A DNA stretch of 43,886 bases. Origin: Methanocalculus taiwanensis. Its GTDB lineage: Archaea > Halobacteriota > Methanomicrobia > Methanomicrobiales > Methanocorpusculaceae. Below, piece after piece: positions 7,561-17,176 of this stretch; the stretch's first letter is position 1; each line of letters begins with the position of its first letter. The stretch covers positions 1 through 43,886 of the forward strand of contig NZ_VOTZ01000021.1 in NCBI RefSeq assembly GCF_024372745.1, written 5' to 3'. Under the pieces are notes generated by a model. That model searched no databases, was not told where the DNA came from, and saw only the letters and a list, made by a program, of their open reading frames with translations. A program made the translations under genes and the position numbers.

Positions 7561-8687
7561 CTTTTTTTGCCTGGGAATCCGTGTATACGGAGAAGGTTGG
7601 GGGGCTTGCTCCGGCTGCAACATACCTTGCCGAAGAGCTCGCTAAGACGCACGAGGTTCACTACTTTACAAGGGGTAAAGAGGATTTTACAAGGAATGGC
7701 GTACACTTCCACTGCCTCTCCCCTGAACAGACAGAAATCCTCTCTCTTTGCAATGAGATGAGCGAAGAGGCAATAGGCCGGTTTCACGAGTTTGACGACC
7801 CCCCCTTTGACCTGCTCCATTTCCATGACTGGCATTTTTACCTGGCACTTCGGCAGTTCCAGGATCGCGTAACTGTTCTCACGTTCCATTCAACAGAGTA
7901 TGGAAGAAATGGGGGTTATTATGGCGAATGGAAGGAATTTATTGAGATATCCGGGATCGAACGTTCGATGGCAGCCCTTGCCCGCGAGATCATAACCGTC
8001 TCAAAAGTGATGAAAGTGGAGCTGATGTGGCTCTATGATGTTCCTGATTGGAAGATATCTATCATCCCGAATGGAACAGATCCTTCTCTGTACATGCTGG
8101 ATGTCGCACCCGGGCTTATCAAGAAACGGTATGGAATTCATAAGCTTGCTCCTCTCGTCCTCTTTGTCGGCCGGATTGGATGGCAGAAAGGCCCTGACAT
8201 CCTGCTTGATGCAATCCCGCATGTGCTTGCCAGGAGGGAGGATGTGCGGTTCATCTTCGCAGGCAAAGGCGATATGCTGGCTGCCCTGCAGGAACGATCA
8301 CGTGGGCTTCCGGTACAATTCACCGGCTATGTCTCTGATATAGAGCATCTTGAACTCCTGAATGCAGCGGATCTGATCTGTATCCCGAGCAGAAACGAAC
8401 CCTTTGGTCTCGTGCTCACCGAGGCATGGAGTGCTGGCAAAGGAGTGGTTGCGTCTGATGTGGGCGGGCTCTCGATGAATATCGAGAACCTTGTCGACGG
8501 GATCAAGGTCCCCCCGGCACCCGAGCCGATTGCATGGGCGATCTGCTACTCACTCAACAACCCGGACTTCCTAACTTCAATGGGGATTGCCGGCAGGCAG
8601 AAGGTGCTGGATCAGTTTAACTGGAAGAAGGTTGCAGAGAAGCTCAATCATGTCTATGTGAAGGTGCTCAAGCCTCCACTCTGCTGA
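7542..8687 (+). CDS. Glycogen synthase-type glycosyltransferase (GT4-like)
   Basis: A 381-aa GT-B fold glycosyltransferase. The N-terminal domain has the acceptor loop KVGGLAPAATYLAEEL (residues 18-33). The C-terminal domain has FVGRIGWQKGPDILLDA and the donor-binding E-x7-E motif EPFGLVLTE (286-294). Such short archaeal enzymes extend alpha-1,4-glucan from a nucleotide-glucose donor. The context (branching enzyme, GH57, GH77 and phosphorylase downstream) supports glycogen synthesis rather than surface glycan assembly. The ATG lies within the end of the GH57 gene, suggesting coupling. Whether UDP- or ADP-glucose is used cannot be told. Confidence 0.85.
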   Translation: MESLKIAFFAWESVYTEKVGGLAPAATYLAEELAKTHEVHYFTRGKEDFTRNGVHFHCLSPEQTEILSLCNEMSEEAIGRFHEFDDPPFDLLHFHDWHFYLALRQFQDRVTVLTFHSTEYGRNGGYYGEWKEFIEISGIERSMAALAREIITVSKVMKVELMWLYDVPDWKISIIPNGTDPSLYMLDVAPGLIKKRYGIHKLAPLVLFVGRIGWQKGPDILLDAIPHVLARREDVRFIFAGKGDMLAALQERSRGLPVQFTGYVSDIEHLELLNAADLICIPSRNEPFGLVLTEAWSAGKGVVASDVGGLSMNIENLVDGIKVPPAPEPIAWAICYSLNNPDFLTSMGIAGRQKVLDQFNWKKVAEKLNHVYVKVLKPPLC

Positions 8688-8700
8688 TCCTGGGAGGACT

Positions 8701-10599
8701 ATGGTCATGGACGGGAGAAACCTGACCGATTATGATATCTACCTCTTTAAGGAGGGATCACATGCACGCATCTATGAGTGCCTCGGCTCTCACCCCTCAC
8801 AGGATGGGATGCACTTTGCCGTCTGGGCTCCAGAAGCCCGTAGTGTCTCAGTTGTAACAGATAAGAACAGCTGGATACCCGGGATTGATCCCCTTTTCCC
8901 TCGCTGGGACAGCTCGGGAATCTGGGAAGGTTCTGTTGATGAAATTGAGATCGGCTCGACCTACAAGTATGCAATAGAAACGCCCTCCGGGAACATGCTC
9001 TTCAAAGGCGATCCTTTCGCGTTCCAGTGGGAAGAGCCCCCAAAGACTGCTTCCAGGATCAACACCCTCTCCTATGTCTGGGGGGATCGGGCATGGATAG
9101 AGGAGCGCATCTCCGCAAATGCTCTTGATGCACCCCTCTCAATCTATGAACTCCATATTGGATCATGGCGGCGTGTTCCCGAAGAAGGTGGGCGGATGCC
9201 AGGGTACCGGGAGATTGCCCCTCTTCTTACTGACTATATCCATGAGATGGGTTTTACCCATGTCGAGTTCCTGCCGGTAATGGAGCATCCGTTCTATGGA
9301 TCGTGGGGATACCAGACAACCGGATACTTCGCGCCAACAGCCCGATATGGCCCACCCGAGGATCTGATGTACCTGATTGATATCCTTCACCAAAACAGAA
9401 TCGGCGTCATTCTGGACTGGGTGCCATCTCATTTCCCTTCGGATTCACATGCCCTTTCCCTCTTTGACGGGTCACACTGTTATGAACATGCCGACCCGAA
9501 ACAGGGTTTCCACCCGGAATGGAAGAGCTGCATCTTTAATTATGGCCGGAACGAGGTTCGCTCGTTCCTCCTCTCCAGTGCCGGATTCTGGCTTGACTGC
9601 TATCATGCGGATGGCCTGAGAGTGGATGGGGTTGCATCCATGCTCTACCTCGATTATGCCCGGCCTTCAGGCGAATGGGTGCCGAATACCTTTGGCGGAA
9701 AGGAGAATCTGGAGGCAATCCGGTTTCTGCGATCACTGAATGAGACGATCTATGCCGCGTTTCCTGATGTACAGGTGATCGCTGAGGAATCAACTGCATG
9801 GCCGATGGTCACCCGTCCAACCTTTGCAGGGGGGCTTGGGTTCGGCCTGAAATGGAATATGGGATGGATGCATGATACGCTTCAGTACATGAAGCGAGAT
9901 CCGATCCACCGGCGGCACCATCATGATAACCTGACATTCTCTATCATCTATGCATTCACTGAAAATTATCTGCTCCCGCTCTCGCATGATGAGGTGGTCT
10001 ATGGCAAGGGGTCGCTTATCAAAAAAATGCCCGGAGACTGGTGGCAGCAGTTTGCTAATCTCAGGCTTCTCTATGGGTATATGTATACGCACCCGGGTCG
10101 AAAGCTCCTTTTTATGGGAGGTGAATTTGCACAGTGGAGTGAATGGGATCATGAATCAAGCCTCGACTGGCACCTCCTCTCTGGTGAGATGCACAGGGGG
10201 GTCATGAAACTGGTGGCGGATCTGAACCATCTCTACAGGAGTGAACCCTCGCTTCATCGTGCTGATGACAGAAGCGAAGGATTCACATGGATCGATCACG
10301 GCGACTGGGAGCAGAGCGTGATTGCATATCTCAGGCGGGCCGATGGCGGATCTTTGGTTGCCTGTATCTGCAATTTTACACCTGTTCCCAGGTACGGATA
10401 CCGGATCGGCGTGCCTCAGGAGGGATTGTGGGATGAGGTGATCAACACTGATTCCGGCTGCTATGGTGGGAGCAACTGCGGGAATAACGGTTCTGTGATA
10501 GCAGAAGACTGGCCGTGGCATGGTTTTGCATACTCACTCTCCCTTACTCTTCCGCCACTTGGAGCCATAATCCTCAGGCAACAGAGAGGCAGATCATGA
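8701..10599 (+). CDS. glgB: 1,4-alpha-glucan branching enzyme
   Basis: A 632-aa GH13 branching enzyme that cuts alpha-1,4 chains and re-attaches them as alpha-1,6 branches. An N-terminal CBM48-like domain (HFAVWAPEARSVSVV) is followed by the catalytic barrel with ELHIGSWRR, nucleophile D309 (GLRVDGVASMLYLDY), acid/base E362 (VIAEESTAWP) and the third acid D430 (LPLSHDEVVYGKGS). All key residues are present. The ATG at 8701 is preceded by GGGAGG at ideal spacing. Its stop overlaps the start of the next gene as ATGA. Confidence 0.96.
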   Translation: MVMDGRNLTDYDIYLFKEGSHARIYECLGSHPSQDGMHFAVWAPEARSVSVVTDKNSWIPGIDPLFPRWDSSGIWEGSVDEIEIGSTYKYAIETPSGNMLFKGDPFAFQWEEPPKTASRINTLSYVWGDRAWIEERISANALDAPLSIYELHIGSWRRVPEEGGRMPGYREIAPLLTDYIHEMGFTHVEFLPVMEHPFYGSWGYQTTGYFAPTARYGPPEDLMYLIDILHQNRIGVILDWVPSHFPSDSHALSLFDGSHCYEHADPKQGFHPEWKSCIFNYGRNEVRSFLLSSAGFWLDCYHADGLRVDGVASMLYLDYARPSGEWVPNTFGGKENLEAIRFLRSLNETIYAAFPDVQVIAEESTAWPMVTRPTFAGGLGFGLKWNMGWMHDTLQYMKRDPIHRRHHHDNLTFSIIYAFTENYLLPLSHDEVVYGKGSLIKKMPGDWWQQFANLRLLYGYMYTHPGRKLLFMGGEFAQWSEWDHESSLDWHLLSGEMHRGVMKLVADLNHLYRSEPSLHRADDRSEGFTWIDHGDWEQSVIAYLRRADGGSLVACICNFTPVPRYGYRIGVPQEGLWDEVINTDSGCYGGSNCGNNGSVIAEDWPWHGFAYSLSLTLPPLGAIILRQQRGRS

Positions 10600-13001
10600 G
10601 CCACTTTGTCTGTATCCATGGACACTTCTATCAGCCCCCACGCGAGAACCCGTGGTTTGAGAAGATCGAGGTCCAGGATTCAGCGTATCCGTATCATGAC
10701 TGGAACGAGCGGATCACTGTTGAATGCTATGCCCCGAATTCCGCTGCAAGAATTCTCGATGAAGAAGGCCTGATCACGAGTATAGTGAACAATTATTCCA
10801 TGATCAGCTATAATGCAGGTCCCACACTCCTCTCATGGCTTGAGGATAATCACCCAAATACCTATCTTGCATTCATTGAAGCTGATCGAATTGGTTCGAA
10901 CCGTTTCAGGGGGCATGGCCCTGCAATCGCCCAGTGCTATAATCACATGATCATGCCGCTTGCAAACGAGCGCGATAAAAAAACCCAGGTCCGCTGGGGC
11001 ACAGAGGACTTCCTTGACCGGTTTGGAAGGGAGCCTGAAGGGATGTGGCTCCCTGAAATGGCGGTTGATATGGAGACGCTCCGTATCATGGCAGGAGAAG
11101 GCATCCGGTACGTGATCCTGGAGCCCCACCAGGTGGCCAGGGTGAGGGGACTGGACGGCATGTGGACCTCTCTTCCAGATGGATGGATCGATCCGAAGGT
11201 GCCTTACCGTGTGGATCTGGGTGAAGGGCAGGATATTGCGGTTTTCCTCAATGATGTTGGCATTGCCCATGAGGTGGCATTTGGCAACCTTCTTGTGGAC
11301 GGGCACTGGCTTTCGGCCCGTCTTGCCGGGTCATTTGACGGAAGGGAAGAGGATCAGCTCGTACACTTTGCAATTGACGGGGAGACCTATGGGCATCACT
11401 TCCGTTTCGGCGAGATGGCGCTTGCTTACTGCCTTTCACGGCTCAGGGAAGAGGGCGTACATCTGACAGTCTATGGCGAATACCTCTCACTGCATCCCCC
11501 TCTTCAGGAGATAGAGATAAAGGAGAATACCGCATGGAGCTGTCCGCATTCACTCTCCCGATGGAAAGGTGGATGCACCTGTTCAACGGGCGCCCATCCC
11601 GGCTGGTCATTTGAGTGGAGAATGTATCTCCGACGTGCATTCGATCTCCTCCGCGATCGTGCCTGCATCCATTATGAGCGTGTTGCATCCCCGCTCCTCC
11701 AGGATCCCTGGGTTGCGAGGAATGAATACATCAGTATCATCAATGACCGGAGCCCGAAGATGCGGGGGTATTTCCTTGAAAAACATGCTTCCCGCTCCCT
11801 GGATTGCGAAGAGCAGGTTCTTCTGCTCGAACTCCTTGAGATGCAACGAAACCTGATGCTGATGTATACCAGCTGCGGTTGGTTCTTTGATGATATCGCC
11901 GGAATAGAGGCGGTACAGGTGATGTGGTATGCGGCACGTGCACTTCAGCTCTATCGTTCAACAGGAGGTGACGATCCCAATGATGATCTCCAACAGATCC
12001 TTGCTGAAGCGAAATCGAATACCACCGGCTTTTCCGATGGTGTTTCGGTATGGCAAAGCCGTGTTCTTCCGCATGTAACGGATCTGAGAAAGGTGTGCGG
12101 CCAGTATGCACTCACGTCGCTCTTCTGCCCCTATCCCGATACAAGTATGCACGCAATCTACAGGGTAGATCGGTTTTTGGATTGCCAGGAGCAGGAAGAG
12201 CGGCGGCGTATTGCTGTCGGTGCAGCCAGAGTACAGTCACTCCTGACATGCGAATCAAAGGAATTCATCTATGCGGCAGCCTATCCCGGCGGCCCGAATC
12301 TTCTTGCAGGTGTTTTGCCATATAAGAGCGAGAAGGAGTTCTGCGAGATCCGCGATGCGGTATGTGCTGCCTGGCATGATCCGGCATCTTCATTCTATGA
12401 TGAGCTCACGCGCTGGTTTGGCGAGGGGTGTATCCGGGGGACAGATCTTCTCCGCGATGAAGCCCGCACAATAGTCAGTCTGATCTTAAAAAATAGTATC
12501 GGGAGGATTGAAGGTTCATTTCAGGATATCTACAGCCGCTATCTCCCGCTGATGGAGGCGATGCATATGCTGGAGATGCCAATTCCTCCCGCAATAGCAG
12601 TTCCGGTAGGGCATATTTTGAACCGCGATCTTATCGTAGCCCTTGAGAGCGATTTCCCTGATCCAGTGGAGATGTCCCGCATCTCCGATGCCATGCAACG
12701 TTTTGCAATCCCTCCTGAAAAGGAGAAGATATCCATGGTTGCTGGATCCCGCCTCTGTATTCTCCTTCAGGATCTCCTGGGCAGTCCCGGAGATGCCTCC
12801 ATTATGGCATCGATACTTGGCATTCTGAATGTCATTGTGTCCCTCTCCCTCTGCCCGTCTCTCTGGGAGGCTCAGAACGCTTTTATTCAATTGAGGGATG
12901 CATATATGCCGATACGGAATGGAAAACCAGGAGATCGCCGTTACCATTCGCTTCCCGAACAGATAGAGGATATCGGGCGGTTCCTCGGGGTGAAGATATG
13001 A
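10596..13001 (+). CDS. GH57 glycoside hydrolase with DUF3536 domain
   Basis: A protein of 801 aa with an N-terminal GH57 catalytic domain (FVCIHGHFYQPPRENPW at the start) and a long DUF3536-type C-terminal region. Unlike the first gene of the operon it keeps both catalytic residues: nucleophile E154 in GMWLPE and acid/base D261 in FAIDGETYGHH. It probably hydrolyses or transfers alpha-glucans, for example as amylase or debranching activity for glycogen turnover. The ATG at 10596 is chosen because it gives the conserved N-terminus and overlaps the glgB stop as ATGA; the frame is open further upstream (10515), but that part reads as glgB in another frame. Confidence 0.88.
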   Translation: MSHFVCIHGHFYQPPRENPWFEKIEVQDSAYPYHDWNERITVECYAPNSAARILDEEGLITSIVNNYSMISYNAGPTLLSWLEDNHPNTYLAFIEADRIGSNRFRGHGPAIAQCYNHMIMPLANERDKKTQVRWGTEDFLDRFGREPEGMWLPEMAVDMETLRIMAGEGIRYVILEPHQVARVRGLDGMWTSLPDGWIDPKVPYRVDLGEGQDIAVFLNDVGIAHEVAFGNLLVDGHWLSARLAGSFDGREEDQLVHFAIDGETYGHHFRFGEMALAYCLSRLREEGVHLTVYGEYLSLHPPLQEIEIKENTAWSCPHSLSRWKGGCTCSTGAHPGWSFEWRMYLRRAFDLLRDRACIHYERVASPLLQDPWVARNEYISIINDRSPKMRGYFLEKHASRSLDCEEQVLLLELLEMQRNLMLMYTSCGWFFDDIAGIEAVQVMWYAARALQLYRSTGGDDPNDDLQQILAEAKSNTTGFSDGVSVWQSRVLPHVTDLRKVCGQYALTSLFCPYPDTSMHAIYRVDRFLDCQEQEERRRIAVGAARVQSLLTCESKEFIYAAAYPGGPNLLAGVLPYKSEKEFCEIRDAVCAAWHDPASSFYDELTRWFGEGCIRGTDLLRDEARTIVSLILKNSIGRIEGSFQDIYSRYLPLMEAMHMLEMPIPPAIAVPVGHILNRDLIVALESDFPDPVEMSRISDAMQRFAIPPEKEKISMVAGSRLCILLQDLLGSPGDASIMASILGILNVIVSLSLCPSLWEAQNAFIQLRDAYMPIRNGKPGDRRYHSLPEQIEDIGRFLGVKI

Positions 13002-14488
13002 ACTCCCGCCGAAGAAGCGGAGTACTCCTTCCGGTATCTGCTCTCCCTTCCCCACATGGTATCGGTGACTTTGGCCCTGCTGCAACCGGCTTTATCGATC
13101 ACCTCAGGTGTGCCCGCATGGGGATCTGGCAGGTTCTTCCCCTGCACCCGGCTGGCCCCGATGGATCGCCATACTATGCGAACTCCTCATTTGCAGGAAA
13201 TCCGCTCCTGATCAGCCTTTCGGCTCTTGCGGATCAAGATCTGATATCCGGGGAAGAATGCAGATCTGCTGCACTTCCATCTGGCCAGGTCAGTTATGGA
13301 GAAGCAGGAAGAATCCGAAAGCTGCTCCTTGGCCGGGCAGTGGAACGGGTGCTCAGAGAAGGATACAGGGGAGACGTGGATGAATTCGCAGCCCGCAACA
13401 GTGAATGGTTATCTGATTATGCACTCTTTTCAATCCTGAAAGAACGCCACAATGACCTGCCCTGGAACCTGTGGGATCGCCCGTACCGGTTAAGGGACAT
13501 CTCCTCACTTAAGGAGGCAGAATGGAGGTATAGAGATAAAATACAGGAGATAGAGGTTATCCAGTGGCTATTTAACAGGCAATGGGATGCGCTTCGTTCT
13601 CATGCAGGATCAAATGGGATCCAACTTCTGGGAGATATGCCCATATACCCGACCCACGACAGTGCGGATGTATGGGCACATCAACACCTCTTCTGCCTGG
13701 ATGCGGATGGTACACCGATCGATGTTGCCGGTGTTCCTCCCGATTATTTCAGCAGAACCGGGCAGCGCTGGGGCAATCCCCTCTACCGCTGGGAAGAACA
13801 CCAGCAAGAGGGATTTTCCTGGTGGCTATCAAGGATTGGGCGGGCGCTCTCCCTCTACGATCTGGTGCGGATTGATCACTTCCGTGGGCTTTCGGCATAC
13901 TGGGCAATACCGAATGAGTACCGGACTGCTGCAGGTGGCCGCTGGATAGCTGCACCGGGAGAAGCGCTCATTGATGCCATCAGGAAGAGATTTGGGGGTG
14001 ACAATCTGATCGCTGAGGATCTGGGGGTGATCGATCAACCGGTTCGCACGCTGATGGAGAGGGCGCAGATACCGGGCATGCGGGTTCTCCTCTTTGCTTT
14101 TGGCGGAGACACGGACAATCCCCATCTCCCTTTTAATCATCCTGAGAATGCGGTTGTCTATACCGGCACCCATGATAACCCTCCGGTGAAAGGCTGGTTT
14201 ATTGATGAGGCGACTGTGGCTGAGCGTTCATACCTCAAACGCTATGCAGGCAGGGATATTGGAAAAGATGAGGTATCAGATCTCTTTATAAGGCTCGCAT
14301 TCTCGTCAGTTGCCAGATACGCGATCATTCCCGTACAGGATCTCCTCAACCTCGGATCGGAGGCACGCATGAACCGTCCCGGAACACAAACCGGCAACTG
14401 GCTCTGGCGTCTTCATAGCGACTGGCCTGCTGAAGAGGTCCAAATACGCCTGCGCCAGTATGCTGAAACTTATGGCCGTGTGGAATGA
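12998..14488 (+). CDS. malQ: 4-alpha-glucanotransferase (amylomaltase, GH77)
   Basis: A 496-aa GH77 disproportionating enzyme. The N-terminus shows the family block GVLLPVSALPSPHGIGDFG followed by YYANSSFAGNPLLISL. Catalytic residues are nucleophile D293 (VRIDHFRGL), acid/base E340 (IAEDLGVI) and D393 (YTGTHDN). It shuffles maltodextrins between chains, feeding phosphorylase with longer substrates. It overlaps the GH57 gene by 4 bp (ATGA) and has the normal length of single-domain bacterial MalQ. A roughly 50-bp gap separates it from the phosphorylase. Confidence 0.96.
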   Translation: MNSRRRSGVLLPVSALPSPHGIGDFGPAATGFIDHLRCARMGIWQVLPLHPAGPDGSPYYANSSFAGNPLLISLSALADQDLISGEECRSAALPSGQVSYGEAGRIRKLLLGRAVERVLREGYRGDVDEFAARNSEWLSDYALFSILKERHNDLPWNLWDRPYRLRDISSLKEAEWRYRDKIQEIEVIQWLFNRQWDALRSHAGSNGIQLLGDMPIYPTHDSADVWAHQHLFCLDADGTPIDVAGVPPDYFSRTGQRWGNPLYRWEEHQQEGFSWWLSRIGRALSLYDLVRIDHFRGLSAYWAIPNEYRTAAGGRWIAAPGEALIDAIRKRFGGDNLIAEDLGVIDQPVRTLMERAQIPGMRVLLFAFGGDTDNPHLPFNHPENAVVYTGTHDNPPVKGWFIDEATVAERSYLKRYAGRDIGKDEVSDLFIRLAFSSVARYAIIPVQDLLNLGSEARMNRPGTQTGNWLWRLHSDWPAEEVQIRLRQYAETYGRVE

Positions 14489-14537
14489 GAGGATATGTAC
14501 GATCACATAAGTACATGAATCGATCAATAGAAGGCTG

Positions 14538-16706
14538 ATGACCCATGGTGAATTGACAGGTGAGCGGCTCTTCACTCTTCCGGATCGAATTTCCGGCCTG
14601 GGGGAACTTGCCTATAATCTCTGGTGGAGCTGGCATCCCGAGGCCAGAATGCTCTTTAAACAGCTGAATCGGGAGGCATGGCGTGAAAGCGTGCATAATC
14701 CCGTCCGGATGCTTCGGGAGATTCCATACAGGTATCTTGAAGCCGCAAGTAAAAATCCCAGGTATCTTCGTGAATATGATATTATCATGGCCAGGCTTGG
14801 CTCTTATATGCGCCAGAGTCAGGGCTGGTTTGGGGAACATTACCAGAAAGGCCCGTTCAATGTCGCATACTTCTCAGCCGAGTACGGGCTACACCATTCG
14901 CTTCCCTTTTATGCCGGTGGACTGGGTTTTCTCGCAGGCGATCACCTGAAGGAGTGTTCTGACCTTAATGTGCCGGTTGTCGGGATTGGGTTTATGTACT
15001 CACAGGGATACCTCCATCAGCATATCCGGGTTGATGGATGGCAGGAGGAGATTACCCTCCCAACAAACCGCGATCTCGCACCGATCAAGCGTGTGCGGGA
15101 TGAAAACGGGAGGCACCTGATTGTTAAGGTGCCTGACATCGATCCGGCGATCTATGTTGCCGTATGGCGAGTCGATGTCGGGAGGGTTCCGCTCTATCTT
15201 CTTGACACCGATATATCAAAGAATGATCCAAAGAGACGCAGTATCTCCTCACACCTCTATACAGGTGACAGGGAGATGCGGCTCTTACAGCAGATTGTTC
15301 TTGGCATTGGCGGACGCCATGTTCTCAGGATGCTTGGAATTAACTTTTCAGGAATCCATCTGAATGAGGGGCACTCTGCGTTTGCTCTTCTCGAACTTGC
15401 ACGTGAACATGTAGAAGAGGGCATACCTGTGCACGAAGCCTTTGAAAAAATCCGCGGGCTCACTATCTTCACCACCCATACGCCTGTTCCGGCAGGACAT
15501 GATATCTACGATCCTGTGCTGGTTGAACGTCATCTGGGCCACTACATTGAGGCGCTTGGTATCACGCGGGAGGAGTTCCTGGCGCTGGGCAGGCACCCGG
15601 TTCGTTCGAATGAGGGTTTTAACATGACTGCCCTTGCACTCCGGCTCTCCAGGTTCCATAATGCAGTTTCACGGCGGCATGCCGGGGTGACACGGGAAAT
15701 GTGGAGATCCTGCTGGCCGGATCGGAATGATGACGAGATACCCATTGACGCAATCACAAACGGGGTTCATCTTCCAACCTGGCTCAACCCCAGGATGGAG
15801 ATGCTCCTAAACGGCTATTTCACCCGGATATGCCCTCACTGGCAGCATGAACATGATAACAGGGAGATATGGGAGGTTGTCGATGAGATCCCCGATCGTG
15901 AACTATGGGAGCTGCATATGCGGCTGAAAATAAAACTCTTCAACAGGATACGAGAATATAAACGGAGAAAATGGGCGCAGGGGGTAGAGGAACCTGAGAA
16001 CCTTGTGGCTGAAGGGATGCTCCTTAACCCGAGTGTTCTCACAATCGGGTTTGCCCGCCGCTTTTCGACCTATAAAAGGGCTGATCTCCTCCTTCATGAT
16101 CTATCCCGCCTTTCCAGCATCCTGAATAATCCCTGGTATCCTGTCCAGATCGTATTTGCCGGAAAAGCGCATCCGGATGATAAAGAGGGGAAGAAGATCC
16201 TGCAGAGGATCTATCAGCTTGCTGAAAAACCTGAAATAGCCGGGAGGATTGCCGTCATCGAAAATTATGGCGAGCAGATTGCACAATATATGGTACATGG
16301 CGTTGATCTCTGGCTGAACACCCCAGTCCCACCGATGGAAGCTTCAGGAACGAGCGGAATGAAGGCGGCAATGAATGGGGTGCTGCACTGCAGTATCCTG
16401 GATGGATGGTGGTGTGAAGGGTATAACGGCAGAAATGGCTGGGTGTTCGGAGCAGGCGAGATAAAGGGGGATCGCACCGTACAGGATGCAGAAGAACTCT
16501 ACCGGCTTATTGAGAGCGATATAGCGCCGCTTTATTATACGCAGTCCATGGATGGCATACCTCATGGATGGGTTGCGATGATGAAGGAGTCAATGAAGAC
16601 TATACCCCCGCTCTTTTCAGCACGCCGGATGGTGAAAGAATATGTCCATAATTATTACCCGCTGATGGTGGCATGTGCAGAGAAGAATCTCTGTAATATT
16701 CGCTGA
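14538..16706 (+). CDS. glgP: Alpha-glucan (glycogen) phosphorylase, GT35
   Basis: A 722-aa GT35 phosphorylase releasing glucose-1-phosphate from glycogen ends. The opening (LGELAYNLWWSWHPEARMLF) marks the short archaeal/bacterial type of phosphorylase rather than the 800-plus-residue classical type. Further landmarks are SAEYGLHHSLPFYAGGLG, HLNEGHSAFALLEL, TTHTPVPAGHD and the pyridoxal phosphate site EASGTSGMKAAMNG with K609. It is last in the glycogen operon; a short T run follows at 16767. The start ATG 14538 has AAGG shortly upstream (GAAGGCTG). Confidence 0.95.
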   Translation: MTHGELTGERLFTLPDRISGLGELAYNLWWSWHPEARMLFKQLNREAWRESVHNPVRMLREIPYRYLEAASKNPRYLREYDIIMARLGSYMRQSQGWFGEHYQKGPFNVAYFSAEYGLHHSLPFYAGGLGFLAGDHLKECSDLNVPVVGIGFMYSQGYLHQHIRVDGWQEEITLPTNRDLAPIKRVRDENGRHLIVKVPDIDPAIYVAVWRVDVGRVPLYLLDTDISKNDPKRRSISSHLYTGDREMRLLQQIVLGIGGRHVLRMLGINFSGIHLNEGHSAFALLELAREHVEEGIPVHEAFEKIRGLTIFTTHTPVPAGHDIYDPVLVERHLGHYIEALGITREEFLALGRHPVRSNEGFNMTALALRLSRFHNAVSRRHAGVTREMWRSCWPDRNDDEIPIDAITNGVHLPTWLNPRMEMLLNGYFTRICPHWQHEHDNREIWEVVDEIPDRELWELHMRLKIKLFNRIREYKRRKWAQGVEEPENLVAEGMLLNPSVLTIGFARRFSTYKRADLLLHDLSRLSSILNNPWYPVQIVFAGKAHPDDKEGKKILQRIYQLAEKPEIAGRIAVIENYGEQIAQYMVHGVDLWLNTPVPPMEASGTSGMKAAMNGVLHCSILDGWWCEGYNGRNGWVFGAGEIKGDRTVQDAEELYRLIESDIAPLYYTQSMDGIPHGWVAMMKESMKTIPPLFSARRMVKEYVHNYYPLMVACAEKNLCNIR

Positions 16707-17176
16707 ATTGTACAGGAGTAGTGACAGAGATCGAATCCGGGGGATCAACAAGGCGCCTGCCTGCACTTTTTTGGACAGGCCCCCTCTTTTCCTTCAGGTC
16801 TCCTCAATGGAGGGTGCAGAGAGTGCCCAAATCAGGCGATGATAATTCTGCTGTTCTCATTCCGGTGCATTCCTGATCCTGCACCCGCTCTCAGCATAAT
16901 GTTCTTTTCCTGCCGTTTTCGTCCCTCACGGAGTATCATGGCATTTTCCTCGGCTCGTGCAGTGAGGTAGCTGAATGTTCTCGATTGCATGATGAACAAT
17001 TCAAAGCCTGGTATGAATACCCTTTCGGGCGCAGCGTGAAAGTGAAGGTATATCGGCAATCCTTCTCCATAGGGTGTATTATGCCATTCAAATCAAAAAA
17101 TGGGTTGTTTATATCCTCATTGCTCCCTCGAAACAAGCCTTTTTCATCCTGCATACCGAATATATCCTGATTTCAA
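16707..17176. other. 470-bp intergenic region between glgP and sufC
   Basis: No convincing protein gene is seen. It begins with a T6 run (16767-16772) and C/T-rich sequence that could end the glycogen transcript. A minus-strand reading frame (16832-17059, 75 codons) shows no recognisable family. The region also contains copy B of the 19-nt motif (17027-17045) and, nearer sufC, a box A candidate TTTATATC at about 17107-17114. Confidence 0.5.
17017..17051. other. Hairpin with conserved 19-nt motif, copy B
   Basis: The 19-mer GGGCGCAGCGTGAAAGTGA (17027-17045) matches copy A at 5174-5192 in 17 of 19 positions. Complementary arms ATACC (17017-17021) and GGTAT (17047-17051) enclose it; inside, CTTTC (17022-17026) can alternatively pair with GAAAG (17038-17042). 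The arms differ in sequence from those of copy A. It lies 131 bp upstream of sufC. Confidence 0.4.

Noticed and set aside
16832-17154. Minus-strand frames of 72-75 codons in the glgP-sufC spacer
   Set aside because: No family motif, no ribosome binding site, and part of the translation similarity to a frame near 5170 comes from the shared 19-nt motif rather than from a protein.
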